Source: Clostridiales bacterium (GTDB lineage Bacteria; Bacillota; Clostridia; Oscillospirales; Ruminococcaceae). From it: a stretch of DNA of 6,614 nt. Location: the NCBI GenBank assembly GCA_012523875.1, contig JAAYSW010000044.1:1-6614 (forward strand), in the 5' to 3' direction. Positions 1 to 6,386 of the stretch are shown here, one piece after another (positions within the stretch are counted from its first letter, which is position 1; each line of letters opens with the position of its first letter). Position numbers and translations under genes: made by a program. Under the pieces are notes generated by a model that saw only the letters and a program-made list of their open reading frames with translations, had not been told where the DNA came from and did not search any database.

Positions 1-489
1 GCTAATCTTTGTGAAGATGACTTCATAAATAACATAGAAACTAATGAAAATTATAAGATTGTTTGTGAAATTGCTAAGGCTGAAAACTCTGCTGTTTTGC
101 CAATATGTGCTCAGATTGAGGCTGAAATTTCTGATATGAGCGATGAAGATAAGGCAATGTTTTTAAATGAACTAGGGCTTGAGGTATCCGGACTTAATAG
201 AATTATCAAGGAAGGGTATGCCCTACTCGGATTGATTTCATATCTTACAGCAGGAAAGCCTGAAGTTCGTGCATGGACAATAAAAAAAGGGACAAAAGCT
301 CCCCAAGCGGCTGGAAAAATTCATACTGACTTTGAAAAAGGCTTTATTCGTGCTGAGGTTATCTCATTCGATGATTTTATAAACAGTGGCACAATGGCTG
401 CTGCAAAGGAAAAAGGACTTGTACGCCTTGAGGGCAAGGAATATGTTATGCAAGATGGCGATATTGTCCTATTTAGGTTTAATGTATAA
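1..489 (+). CDS. ychF: Ribosome-binding ATPase YchF (Obg-related/OLA1 family), C-terminal part
   Basis: The reading frame is open from base 1 and ends at TAA 487-489, giving 162 residues. The family is about 365 residues long, so roughly 200 N-terminal residues, with most of the nucleotide-binding G domain, lie left of the window. Visible are the end of the G domain (an ANLCEDDF-type strand), the segment with ISDMSDEDK and FLNELGLEVSGLNRII, and from about window residue 77 the TGS domain. Typical TGS landmarks are VRAWTIKKGTKAPQAAGKIH, FEKGFIRAEVIS and the terminal QDGDIVLFRFNV. YchF proteins are cytosolic P-loop NTPases that prefer ATP, bind ribosomes and have been linked to stress responses and translation. 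The TTG at 97 is an internal leucine codon, not a start. The gene faces the ABC operon and ends before a hairpin terminator. Identification is secure; nothing is visible about its promoter. Confidence 0.95.
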   Translation, partial: ANLCEDDFINNIETNENYKIVCEIAKAENSAVLPICAQIEAEISDMSDEDKAMFLNELGLEVSGLNRIIKEGYALLGLISYLTAGKPEVRAWTIKKGTKAPQAAGKIHTDFEKGFIRAEVISFDDFINSGTMAAAKEKGLVRLEGKEYVMQDGDIVLFRFNV

Positions 490-572
490 ATAATTATACC
501 CCTGATTGATTTATAATAGAAATACGCCCGAACCACTCATTATAATCTTTATCGGCACCCCTATAAAATAAT

Positions 573-601
573 AAACCGTTCAGATAAAAACTGAACGGTT
601 T
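573..601. terminator. Hairpin terminator between convergent ychF and ABC permease genes
   Basis: Perfect 11-bp inverted repeat: AAACCGTTCAG at 573-583 pairs with CTGAACGGTTT at 591-601 around a 7-nt loop. On the plus strand the stem runs into a T-rich tract (TTTTACTTTTAT, from 598), which suits an intrinsic terminator for ychF. On the minus strand the stem is followed by ATTATTTTATAG, a poorer U tract, but it lies directly after the permease stop at 607. It probably works in both directions, better for ychF. Confidence 0.82.
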
Positions 602-606
602 TACTT

Positions 607-1983
607 TTATACTTCTCGTCTTACAAAGCCATCCCATGCTGTAAGCCAAAATATTACCATATGAACTGCTAAAACTGCTATAGCAAAGCCTTGCGTCTGC
701 CCCTCGTATAGGGAGTTGCCCTGTGAAATATTCACAATATCTATATTTGAGAAAATAAGATATCTTCCCCAATCAACCCTTAAAACTTCCTTTAATATCA
801 TATCAATGATGCTTCCGCCCATCATAGCGAACATACTTACACCTATTGCTATTGCCGAACTCCTCATTAGTGATGAAACTGTAAATGCAAGCGTTGCCAT
901 AACAATCATATTTATGCTACCTAATAAATAAGTCTTCGCCATATATAAGAAGCCTGGAATTTCAACAACCTTACCATTGATTACTGATAAATTAGATGCT
1001 CCTATGTTTTCAAATCCTGATAGGAGTCCTCCCATAACCGTAAAAACTAGATACATTAAAAGCAGGAGCAAAAAGCTAACTGAAACCACTACTGCATATT
1101 TTGAAGCAAGGATTTTTCCTCTTTTCACGGGATTTATAAGCAAGAATTTAATTGTCCCTGAAGAAAATTCACTCGCAACAATACCACCAGCAATTATTAT
1201 TACAATAAGTCCTATAGTAGAAATTAATTGAACGCCCATACCAAGCATTACCCATACATCAAAGGTAGATGGACCTCCCATAATAAATGAAAGCTCAATA
1301 TCCTTTACACTATACTTTATATCATTTTCAAGCCTATACTCATTTATCTTTATACTCTCTTTAAGCTCATTATATTGCTTTCCAGCTTCTCCTGTAATTG
1401 TATTAGGTGATTCCTCCATTCGTTGTACAGAAATCTTTGCTACCGCCAACTCATCAATAACATCGGATTTCCATTCACCAACAATGGGTTCAATTTCATT
1501 ATCCAAACTATATTTATATCTCCAATTTTGCACTTCCCTATCGCTGCTACTGCTATAAATAGAATTATTATCATCTATTTTAAATTGATAATACATCTTC
1601 CAATCACTGTTCTCTATCGATTTTTTTATTATATTTATCTTTTCAGTAGTAGCTTTATCCATACTATCGGTTTTTAGCTCAAACATTTCATGAGTAGCCA
1701 TAGCCCTCCAACCATCAAATACTTTATTATCAATAAGGAATTGTAATTCTTCAACCTGTCTTTCCCATCCATCCTGCTTCGTATCTCTTAAATATTCTAT
1801 TTCATACTCATAACCCGTCAAACTATTATAGCTTGAGTAAGAATTTGAGTTTTTCACCATCGTATAACAACCTACAGAATATGCTACACATATTGCAAGA
1901 ATAATAATTACCATTATCCAAGTACTAAGTTTTAGCGATAATTTTATAAATTCATTTTTCATCAATCTTAGAAGTTTAAGCAA
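607..1983 (-). CDS. ABC-2 type transporter permease with a large extracytoplasmic loop
   Basis: This is the membrane subunit of the exporter formed with the ATPase just upstream. I chose TTG at 1983 (458 residues): GGGGGTG lies exactly 6 nt upstream, copying the ATPase start, and the resulting N-terminus LLKLLRLMKNEFIKL suits the family. The frame stays open to 2028, and ATG 1962 is the main alternative. From TTG, hydrophobic helices lie at about 21-41, 243-268, 296-320, 347-371, 375-395 and 431-451. About 200 hydrophilic residues between the first two should face outside. After helix 2 comes the ABC-2/BcrB-like signature SEFSSGTIKFLLINPVKRGK (271-290). The start overlaps the ATPase stop by 8 nt, so the two are translationally coupled. 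Related permeases export or give resistance to peptides such as bacitracin and lantibiotics. The substrate here is unknown, and the big loop is larger than in minimal BcrB-type subunits. Confidence 0.88.
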   Translation of the reverse strand: MLKLLRLMKNEFIKLSLKLSTWIMVIIILAICVAYSVGCYTMVKNSNSYSSYNSLTGYEYEIEYLRDTKQDGWERQVEELQFLIDNKVFDGWRAMATHEMFELKTDSMDKATTEKINIIKKSIENSDWKMYYQFKIDDNNSIYSSSSDREVQNWRYKYSLDNEIEPIVGEWKSDVIDELAVAKISVQRMEESPNTITGEAGKQYNELKESIKINEYRLENDIKYSVKDIELSFIMGGPSTFDVWVMLGMGVQLISTIGLIVIIIAGGIVASEFSSGTIKFLLINPVKRGKILASKYAVVVSVSFLLLLLMYLVFTVMGGLLSGFENIGASNLSVINGKVVEIPGFLYMAKTYLLGSINMIVMATLAFTVSSLMRSSAIAIGVSMFAMMGGSIIDMILKEVLRVDWGRYLIFSNIDIVNISQGNSLYEGQTQGFAIAVLAVHMVIFWLTAWDGFVRREV

Positions 1984-2926
1984 TCTGCACACCCCCATTT
2001 TTAGTAATTTCCATAAACACGTCCTCAAGCTTTTTGTTTTCAGCAGGACATAACATACTCAGCTTAATTCCGTTAGTGATTAGTTTATGTGCAATATTAC
2101 TTACAACATTGTCAGCATTTTCTTTCTCAATTAAAACTTCGATATGGGTTTCATCAATAATTTTCTTATTATCATCATTTACATTATCAATAAGAGAAAT
2201 AGCTTTTGTGGCATTATCCACCTTTAATTTATATGTTACAAACTCCCCTGAAACAGATGAAATAAGTTCCTCGACACTCTTTACATCAACTAATTTCCCA
2301 TTCATTATAATGCCAACCCTATCACACATAAGCTCCATCTCGGACATAAGGTGGCTTGAAACAAGAACACTAATCTGTTCTTTATGTGCTAAATCCTTTA
2401 ATATATCCCTCAAGCCCTTAATTCCAGCAGGGTCAAGCCCATTCGTAGGCTCGTCAAGAACCAGCAATTTAGGGCGATGCAATAATGCCTGTGCAACACC
2501 TAAACGCTGACGCATACCCAATGAATATTTTCCAACCCTATCATTAATCCTGTTTTTTAATCCAACAAGTTCAATAACCTCATCTATACGCTTTTGGTCA
2601 ATTCCAGTTCTCATTCTTGCATATTGCTTTAAATTTTGCATACCTGACATATATTTATAAAGCTCTGGATTTTCAACAATGCCACCCACCTGTGCTATGG
2701 CTCCCTCAAAATCCTTTTTTATGCTTATGCCATTAATTTTAATATCCCCCTCATCAAGTGAGAGCAAGCCAACTGCAATTTTAATAGTCGTAGTTTTTCC
2801 AGCTCCATTAGGTCCAAGGAACCCAAATACTTCTCCTGCATAGGTTTCAAATGAAATATCATGTAAAATCTGTCTTCTACCAAAATGCTTATTTAAATTC
2901 TCAACCTTCAACACTGATTTAGGCAT
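1976..2926 (-). CDS. ABC transporter ATP-binding protein, BcrA/drug-peptide exporter type
   Basis: Cytosolic ATPase that powers the adjacent permease; 316 residues from ATG 2926. That start has GGGGGTG 6 nt upstream and overlaps the preceding stop by 8 nt. An in-frame GTG at 2935 lies inside this Shine-Dalgarno and is unlikely. Motifs from this start: Walker A GPNGAGKT (38-45), signature YSLGMRQR (134-141), Walker B LLVLDEP (154-160), D-loop NGLDPAG (162-168) and switch histidine in SSH at 192. All are intact, so it should be active. The Q-loop region reads GGIVENPELYKYMSG, with Glu where many ABC proteins have Gln, as is common in BcrA-like exporters. About 100 C-terminal residues after the nucleotide-binding domain form the small extra domain usual in this family. 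It is the middle gene of the three-gene operon. Family placement is firm; substrate (antimicrobial peptide, lipid-linked compound or other) is not determined. Confidence 0.93.
   Translation of the reverse strand: MPKSVLKVENLNKHFGRRQILHDISFETYAGEVFGFLGPNGAGKTTTIKIAVGLLSLDEGDIKINGISIKKDFEGAIAQVGGIVENPELYKYMSGMQNLKQYARMRTGIDQKRIDEVIELVGLKNRINDRVGKYSLGMRQRLGVAQALLHRPKLLVLDEPTNGLDPAGIKGLRDILKDLAHKEQISVLVSSHLMSEMELMCDRVGIIMNGKLVDVKSVEELISSVSGEFVTYKLKVDNATKAISLIDNVNDDNKKIIDETHIEVLIEKENADNVVSNIAHKLITNGIKLSMLCPAENKKLEDVFMEITKNGGVQIA
1990..1996 (-). promoter_or_regulatory. Ribosome binding site that decides a TTG start for the permease
   Basis: On the minus strand GGGGGTG is followed by six bases (TGCAGA) and then TTG at 1983. 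This is the same sequence and spacing as in front of the ATPase ATG. The site lies inside the last codons of the ATPase gene. No comparable purine run precedes the downstream ATG at 1962, so the TTG is preferred. Confidence 0.6.
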
Positions 2927-3626
2927 TATCATCACCCCCCACTATTTCAATATTGTTGTATATACCATCACTTCCGTATATCTTCCATTCCCCGTCAACC
3001 TTCATAAGCTTGATGAAAATTGATGATGTTCTATTATACTTTTGCTTATCAGTATTTTCTTTTAATTCTTCATAATTTCTAGCATACTTCAAAAACTGTG
3101 GCATATCTAGATTCAATACATCCACAACCAAAGGATTACCAACAAGATCAACTGTAATATTATCAGTGTAGGAAATACCCACCATATTTGGACCAAGCTT
3201 GCTAACTTTAATATCACTCAATTTGTACTTCCAGTCAACTACATATCCATTTAAAAGTTTTGAACTCACATTGTTAAAGTTATCTAAGCTACCTTTTACA
3301 TCTTGCTTAGTTACATAATAATAGTATAAGCCATTGGAATAATCCACCCAGTTTTCATCAATAAACTTTGCATACTCCTCTTTAACCCTGTCCATTTCTT
3401 TTTTTGCAGTAGCTGAGTCATTCACTTTTCTATTTTCTTCTGGGCTAACTGCAATTTCCGAAAGTTCAGCATAATAATCCTCGATTAATTTTTCAAACAT
3501 TGGAATATCCCTTTTAAAGTTTAATGAATCGACAACTAGATAAATAACTAATGCAATAAAAATAATAGAGCCTAACAGGATCCCCCTATTCATATGCCTT
3601 AAAAATTTCTTCACATTCAAACCCAT
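2919..3626 (-). CDS. Membrane-anchored extracytoplasmic protein, first gene of the ABC operon
   Basis: I do not recognise a named family. From ATG 3626 it has 235 residues: a short basic N-terminus (KKFLRHMNR), one transmembrane helix at about 16-33 and a hydrophilic domain of about 200 residues. The basic flank predicts the N-terminus inside and the domain outside. There is no lipobox or clear signal-peptidase site, so it probably stays anchored. The domain begins with a charged helical stretch (about 42-92), then strand-rich sequence ending in LMKVDGEWKIYGSDG (207-221). That ending resembles the last strand of NTF2-like folds, a weak hint only. The start is uncertain: AAAGGG lies only 3 nt before this ATG, and TTG 3620, GTG 3614 or TTG 3638 are possible. 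Its stop overlaps the ATPase start by 8 nt, so it likely acts with the transporter, for example as a substrate-binding or assembly partner. Confidence 0.8.
   Translation of the reverse strand: MGLNVKKFLRHMNRGILLGSIIFIALVIYLVVDSLNFKRDIPMFEKLIEDYYAELSEIAVSPEENRKVNDSATAKKEMDRVKEEYAKFIDENWVDYSNGLYYYYVTKQDVKGSLDNFNNVSSKLLNGYVVDWKYKLSDIKVSKLGPNMVGISYTDNITVDLVGNPLVVDVLNLDMPQFLKYARNYEELKENTDKQKYNRTSSIFIKLMKVDGEWKIYGSDGIYNNIEIVGGDDNA
2933..2939 (-). promoter_or_regulatory. Ribosome binding site of the ABC ATPase gene
   Basis: GGGGGTG followed by ATGATA and then the ATG at 2926 on the minus strand. It is embedded in the last codons of the upstream gene (reading IVGGDDNA), so ribosomes finishing that gene stop directly at the ATPase start. 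It argues against the in-frame GTG at 2935 and the ATG just after it, which overlap or abut the site. Confidence 0.72.
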
Positions 3627-3662
3627 CGTCCCTTTCAATTATAATTGTCAGCATCTGTAACT

Positions 3663-3690
3663 ATAGTGTACTGTATGTAATAGAACAGAT
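3663..3690. promoter_or_regulatory. Possible operator in the leader of the ABC operon
   Basis: Imperfect palindrome TGTACT (3667-3672), 9 nt, AGAACA (3682-3687), flanked by a wider ATCTGT (3653-3658) / ACAGAT (3685-3690) pair. It sits just downstream of the predicted transcription start of the ABC operon, a usual place for a repressor such as the GntR-type regulators that often control BcrA-like exporters. No regulator gene is in the window. The assignment rests on symmetry and position only. Confidence 0.3.
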
Positions 3691-3699
3691 TACTTTAAA

Positions 3700-3728
3700 A
3701 GTATACCAAATTATTTTTAATAAGTCAA
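3700..3728 (-). promoter_or_regulatory. Sigma-A type promoter of the three-gene ABC operon
   Basis: On the minus strand: -35 TTGACT (3723-3728), a 17-bp spacer, -10 TATACT (3700-3705), with TGG directly before the -10 (extended -10). Transcription should begin near 3693, giving a leader of about 65 nt before the first gene. The promoter is close to consensus, so unregulated expression would be strong. That makes a repressor at the adjacent palindrome plausible. Confidence 0.85.
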
Positions 3729-3778
3729 GCAAAATTACTAGGTTTTTTATATTATTACCAATTTGTAACTTGTAACAT

Positions 3779-3814
3779 AAAAAGGAACATTCCATAATCG
3801 AAATGTTCCTTTTT
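3779..3814 (-). terminator. Intrinsic terminator after the repeat-tail membrane protein gene
   Basis: AAAAAGGAACATT (3779-3791) pairs with AATGTTCCTTTTT (3802-3814), 13 bp around a 10-nt loop. Read on the minus strand it starts 10 nt after the stop codon at 3825 and ends in a run of five T. It separates this gene from the ABC operon promoter downstream. The plus strand also has a T run after the stem, but no plus-strand gene needs it. Confidence 0.85.
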
Positions 3815-3824
3815 TATATTTGTA

Positions 3825-4739
3825 TTAAGCACCCTTACCTTTGTAATATGCATCTATTGCCTCACTTGAATTAAGTGTGAAACTTATATATACATTCAGT
3901 ATAAATACTACCGCTATCATAGCAAGGTTTACTGCGAAATTATTTTTTTCAGTAAGCACATACCCGCCACCAATTAATGAAACTGCAGTCATTACCCCAA
4001 AAGTAAACGATGCAAAGCCTTTTGCAGCCTTCACCCTTGCAACCATCAATAATGATGCAATGCCCGAAGCAATGCAACAATAGTTTATCACAGTTGTTAC
4101 CCTATCAACAGCACCGACCCTATCAGGCTTTAAGTCATTTGCTGATGCAAATAGATAAAATAACACACTCATAACAATACCCAAAATCATAAGTATTATT
4201 ACTCTTTTGCCACCCTTTTGAGCCAACTCAATGCGTTGCTCCTCCATCAAGGCAAGATACATCTCACGGCTTTTTTTCTCATCAAAGCTCGCAGGTTTCT
4301 CATTCAATGAGCCTTTAATTGAGCGATCCAAAGCCTCTTTCCTTGCTTCTTCAGCACTCGTGTCTACAAAATTTGGCTTATAGGTATTTCTTTCAATATC
4401 ATCTTCCTCTAATAAAGCTGCTCTAACTGCTTCTAAGTCCATGTCAATATTAAGTTCCTCTTTTTTTGGCTCTGGCTCAACATAAGTATCCTCAAGTACA
4501 GGAGCTACTATTTCCTCTAAGCCACCCAAACTCCCTTCCTTCGCTGGATATGTGTCTTCAAGCACTGGTGCAACAACATCATCCAACTCACCTCTATTTG
4601 GGCATGGAGGCGGTACATAAACATCCTCTAAGGTAGGTGCAACTACATCATCAAGCCTTGCTTCTTTTGTTCTTGCATATTCTTGAACCTCATCCTCAAG
4701 CTTAGGAACATTTATTCCATGTAATTCTTCATCACCCAT
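3825..4739 (-). CDS. Unrecognised four-helix membrane protein with an acidic repeat-bearing cytoplasmic tail
   Basis: 304 residues; function not recognised. ATG 4739 is preceded by a good Shine-Dalgarno (GGGGTGA, 4 nt before the start). Residues 1-178 are hydrophilic, acidic and without a signal peptide. They hold three clear copies of L-[DE]-[DE]-[VI]-V-A-P-x-L-E-D-x-Y at 29-41, 52-64 and 74-86, plus a degenerate copy INVPKLEDEV at 9-18. The prolines fall at 12, 35, 58 and 80, a period of 22-23. A PPPCP stretch at 43-47 separates copies one and two. A charged, probably helical segment (about 100-178) leads into basic KGGKR (175-179) and four helices at about 180-199, 214-234, 242-262 and 268-289. 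Topology is predicted N-in, C-in. It has its own promoter and terminator, so it is likely monocistronic. The tail could be a multivalent binding platform (inference). Confidence 0.85.
   Translation of the reverse strand: MGDEELHGINVPKLEDEVQEYARTKEARLDDVVAPTLEDVYVPPPCPNRGELDDVVAPVLEDTYPAKEGSLGGLEEIVAPVLEDTYVEPEPKKEELNIDMDLEAVRAALLEEDDIERNTYKPNFVDTSAEEARKEALDRSIKGSLNEKPASFDEKKSREMYLALMEEQRIELAQKGGKRVIILMILGIVMSVLFYLFASANDLKPDRVGAVDRVTTVINYCCIASGIASLLMVARVKAAKGFASFTFGVMTAVSLIGGGYVLTEKNNFAVNLAMIAVVFILNVYISFTLNSSEAIDAYYKGKGA
4482..4655 (-). repeat. Tandem peptide-motif repeats inside the membrane protein gene
   Basis: Three 39-bp units (4617-4655, 4548-4586, 4482-4520) encode LDDVVAPTLEDVY, LDDVVAPVLEDTY and LEEIVAPVLEDTY. 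The linkers between them differ in sequence and slightly in length. At DNA level many codons differ synonymously (for example Pro CCT/CCA, Asp GAT/GAC, Glu GAG/GAA), so the peptide is kept while the DNA has drifted. That means an old duplication under protein-level constraint, not a recent slippage repeat. Confidence 0.85.
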
Positions 4740-4781
4740 GAAATCACCCCATCATTTAAATGTATAAAATATAGTGATGTA

Positions 4782-4810
4782 ATCATAGCATATTCCATAA
4801 GAATAGTCAA
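4782..4810 (-). promoter_or_regulatory. Sigma-A type promoter of the repeat-tail membrane protein gene
   Basis: On the minus strand: -35 TTGACT (4805-4810), 17-bp spacer, -10 TATGAT (4782-4787), with TGC before the -10 (extended -10). The predicted start is near 4775, leaving a leader of about 36 nt. It lies in the gap after purA, where I see no convincing purA terminator, so some read-through from purA may add to expression. Confidence 0.83.
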
Positions 4811-4867
4811 TGCTAAATCGTGTTATTTGTATGTAATAAACAAAGATAGTGTAGCAAACTTGTTTAA

Positions 4868-6145
4868 TTAGTTTCTTTCAATAATCTGTGTTCTATCAGG
4901 GCCCACACCAACCATAACTATAGGACACTCACAAAGTTCCTCTAGTTTTTTTATGTATGCCCTACAACTTTTGGGCAATTCCTCAAATGTTCTGCATCCT
5001 GAAATATCAGTATCAAAGCCTTCTGATTCCTCATAAATAGGCTTGCAACCATCAAGTTCCTCAAGCGTAGCAGGGAAGTTCTTAATAATTGTGCCATCAG
5101 GTCTTTTGTAGCCAACACAAATTTTTAATTTATCCAAGCCCATAAGTGTGTCCAGCTTATTTATCGCAAGTCCGTCCAATCCATTAACCCTAACTGAATG
5201 ACGAATAATCACCGCATCAAACCAACCCGTTCTCCTTGGTCTGCCCGTTGTTGTTCCAAATTCTCCACCAGCGGTTCTTATCCTCTCACCAATTTCATTA
5301 TCAAGTTCTGTTGGGAAAGGACCTTTACCCACCCTTGTAGTATAAGCCTTTGCAACACCGATAATATTTGTAATCATTTTTGGTCCTACACCTGTTCCAA
5401 CGCATACCCCTGCTGAAAGTGGATGCGACGACGTTACATAAGGATATGTACCAAAATCAATATCAAGGAGAGTTGCCTGTGCCCCCTCAAACATTATGGT
5501 CTTTCCCGCCTTATGTGCCTCGTATGTAAGTACGGATACATCATCAATATAAGGTGCAAGCTGTTTCCCATATTCACTATATTCAGCAATTATATCCTCA
5601 AGGTCAAAAGCTTCTCCACCATAAACCTCTGTTATAATTTTATTTTTAAGTTCCCCTGTTTCACGAACAATTCTAGCAAGAACATCTTCATTTGCAAGGT
5701 CATACATTCTTATGCCACATCTTTCGTACTTATCCATGTAAGCAGGACCTATACCTCTTTTGGTAGTACCAATTTCAGAATTACCCCTAAATTCCTCAGA
5801 TAAACCGTCAAGTGCAATATGCCAAGGCATAACAACATGTGCCCTTGGGTCAATCTTAAGCTTTTCAGTAGAAATTCCTCTATCATGTAATCCCTTAATT
5901 TCACCTAAAAAGTCCTTAGGATCGATAACAACTCCAGCACCGATTAGGCAAAGCGTATTAGGATATAGGATACCTGATGGAATAAGGTGCAGTTTATATG
6001 TTTGACCATCATTCACCACGGTATGCCCAGCATTATTTCCACCCTGTGAACGAACAACAACCTCTGCTCTCGAAGCAAGGATATCAATTATCTTACCTTT
6101 ACCCTCATCTCCCCATTGAGTTCCAATAACTATATTTGCAGGCAT
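4868..6145 (-). CDS. purA: Adenylosuccinate synthetase
   Basis: Cytosolic enzyme that joins IMP and aspartate using GTP to give adenylosuccinate, the first committed step from IMP to AMP. It has 425 residues, normal for the family. ATG 6145 gives MPANIVIGTQWGDEGKGK, the standard N-terminus, with AGAGG 7 nt upstream; the frame stays open to 6163, but that extension is not conserved-looking. Motifs: phosphate loop QWGDEGKGK (10-18) with catalytic Asp13; GGNNAGHT with catalytic His41; IMP-binding IGTTKRGIGPAY (125-136); FEGAQATLLDID (219-230); TTTGRPRRTGW (298-308); guanine-recognition NKLD (329-332); GVGPDRT (413-419). All key residues are intact and there is no frameshift. It is transcribed from its own promoter, alone or with read-through into the downstream membrane protein gene. 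Annotation is essentially certain. Confidence 0.98.
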   Translation of the reverse strand: MPANIVIGTQWGDEGKGKIIDILASRAEVVVRSQGGNNAGHTVVNDGQTYKLHLIPSGILYPNTLCLIGAGVVIDPKDFLGEIKGLHDRGISTEKLKIDPRAHVVMPWHIALDGLSEEFRGNSEIGTTKRGIGPAYMDKYERCGIRMYDLANEDVLARIVRETGELKNKIITEVYGGEAFDLEDIIAEYSEYGKQLAPYIDDVSVLTYEAHKAGKTIMFEGAQATLLDIDFGTYPYVTSSHPLSAGVCVGTGVGPKMITNIIGVAKAYTTRVGKGPFPTELDNEIGERIRTAGGEFGTTTGRPRRTGWFDAVIIRHSVRVNGLDGLAINKLDTLMGLDKLKICVGYKRPDGTIIKNFPATLEELDGCKPIYEESEGFDTDISGCRTFEELPKSCRAYIKKLEELCECPIVMVGVGPDRTQIIERN

Positions 6146-6173
6146 ATTATTTCCTCTTTTCACTCTTAATTAT

Positions 6174-6189
6174 GTGCATATAGATGCAC
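6174..6189 (-). promoter_or_regulatory. 5' leader hairpin or operator palindrome of purA
   Basis: Perfect 6-bp inverted repeat GTGCAT / ATGCAC around a 4-nt loop. It begins about 4 nt after the predicted purA transcription start (near 6193). In RNA it would cap the 5' end as a small stem-loop and could stabilise the message; in DNA it could be a repressor site. The whole leader is only about 48 nt, too short for a purine riboswitch. Confidence 0.45.
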
Positions 6190-6199
6190 TAACTTTATT

Positions 6200-6228
6200 A
6201 TTATAACATTTTTATCACCACATAGCAA
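6200..6228 (-). promoter_or_regulatory. Sigma-A type promoter of purA
   Basis: On the minus strand: -35 TTGCTA (6223-6228), 17-bp spacer, -10 TATAAT (6200-6205, perfect), with TGT before the -10 (extended -10). The predicted start near 6193 gives a 48-nt leader. No CCGAAC-type PurR box pair is seen around it, so control of the Bacillus PurR kind is not supported here. Confidence 0.85.
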
Positions 6229-6386
6229 GCATTTATATAGATTTTGTTTGCATTTATAATTCTTATTAGCTAAACATATTTCATTAATATTCTATATCTT
6301 TAAAATAACCAATCTATAAACAATTATCTATAGATATACCATATTCTACAATGTTTCAGTCTTCGATTAGTAGTTTTTTTATCAAA

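Noticed and set aside
528..533. CCGAAC, resembling half a PurR box
   Set aside because: It is single, lies between convergent gene ends, and has no partner copy or promoter nearby.
494..772. 92-codon minus-strand frame over the terminator and the permease 3' end
   Set aside because: It overlaps the permease in another frame and runs through the terminator hairpin.
2034..2510. 158-codon plus-strand open frame inside the ABC ATPase gene
   Set aside because: It is antisense to conserved ATPase motifs, has no ribosome site and a low-complexity Ser/Thr/Leu-rich product typical of a shadow frame.
607..3626. Lantibiotic or bacteriocin self-immunity cluster
   Set aside because: No precursor peptide, modification enzyme, two-component system or protease gene accompanies the ABC genes in the window, so only a general exporter or resistance role can be proposed.
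4811..4866. AAACAA/TTGTTT inverted repeat as a purA terminator
   Set aside because: The stem is short and nearly all A/T with a 16-nt loop and no U tract. No purA terminator can be claimed.
5423..5803. 126-codon plus-strand open frame inside purA
   Set aside because: Antisense to strongly conserved purA sequence with no supporting start signal; a shadow.
6146..6193. Purine riboswitch in the purA leader
   Set aside because: The leader predicted from the promoter is only about 48 nt and contains one small hairpin, not a three-way junction.
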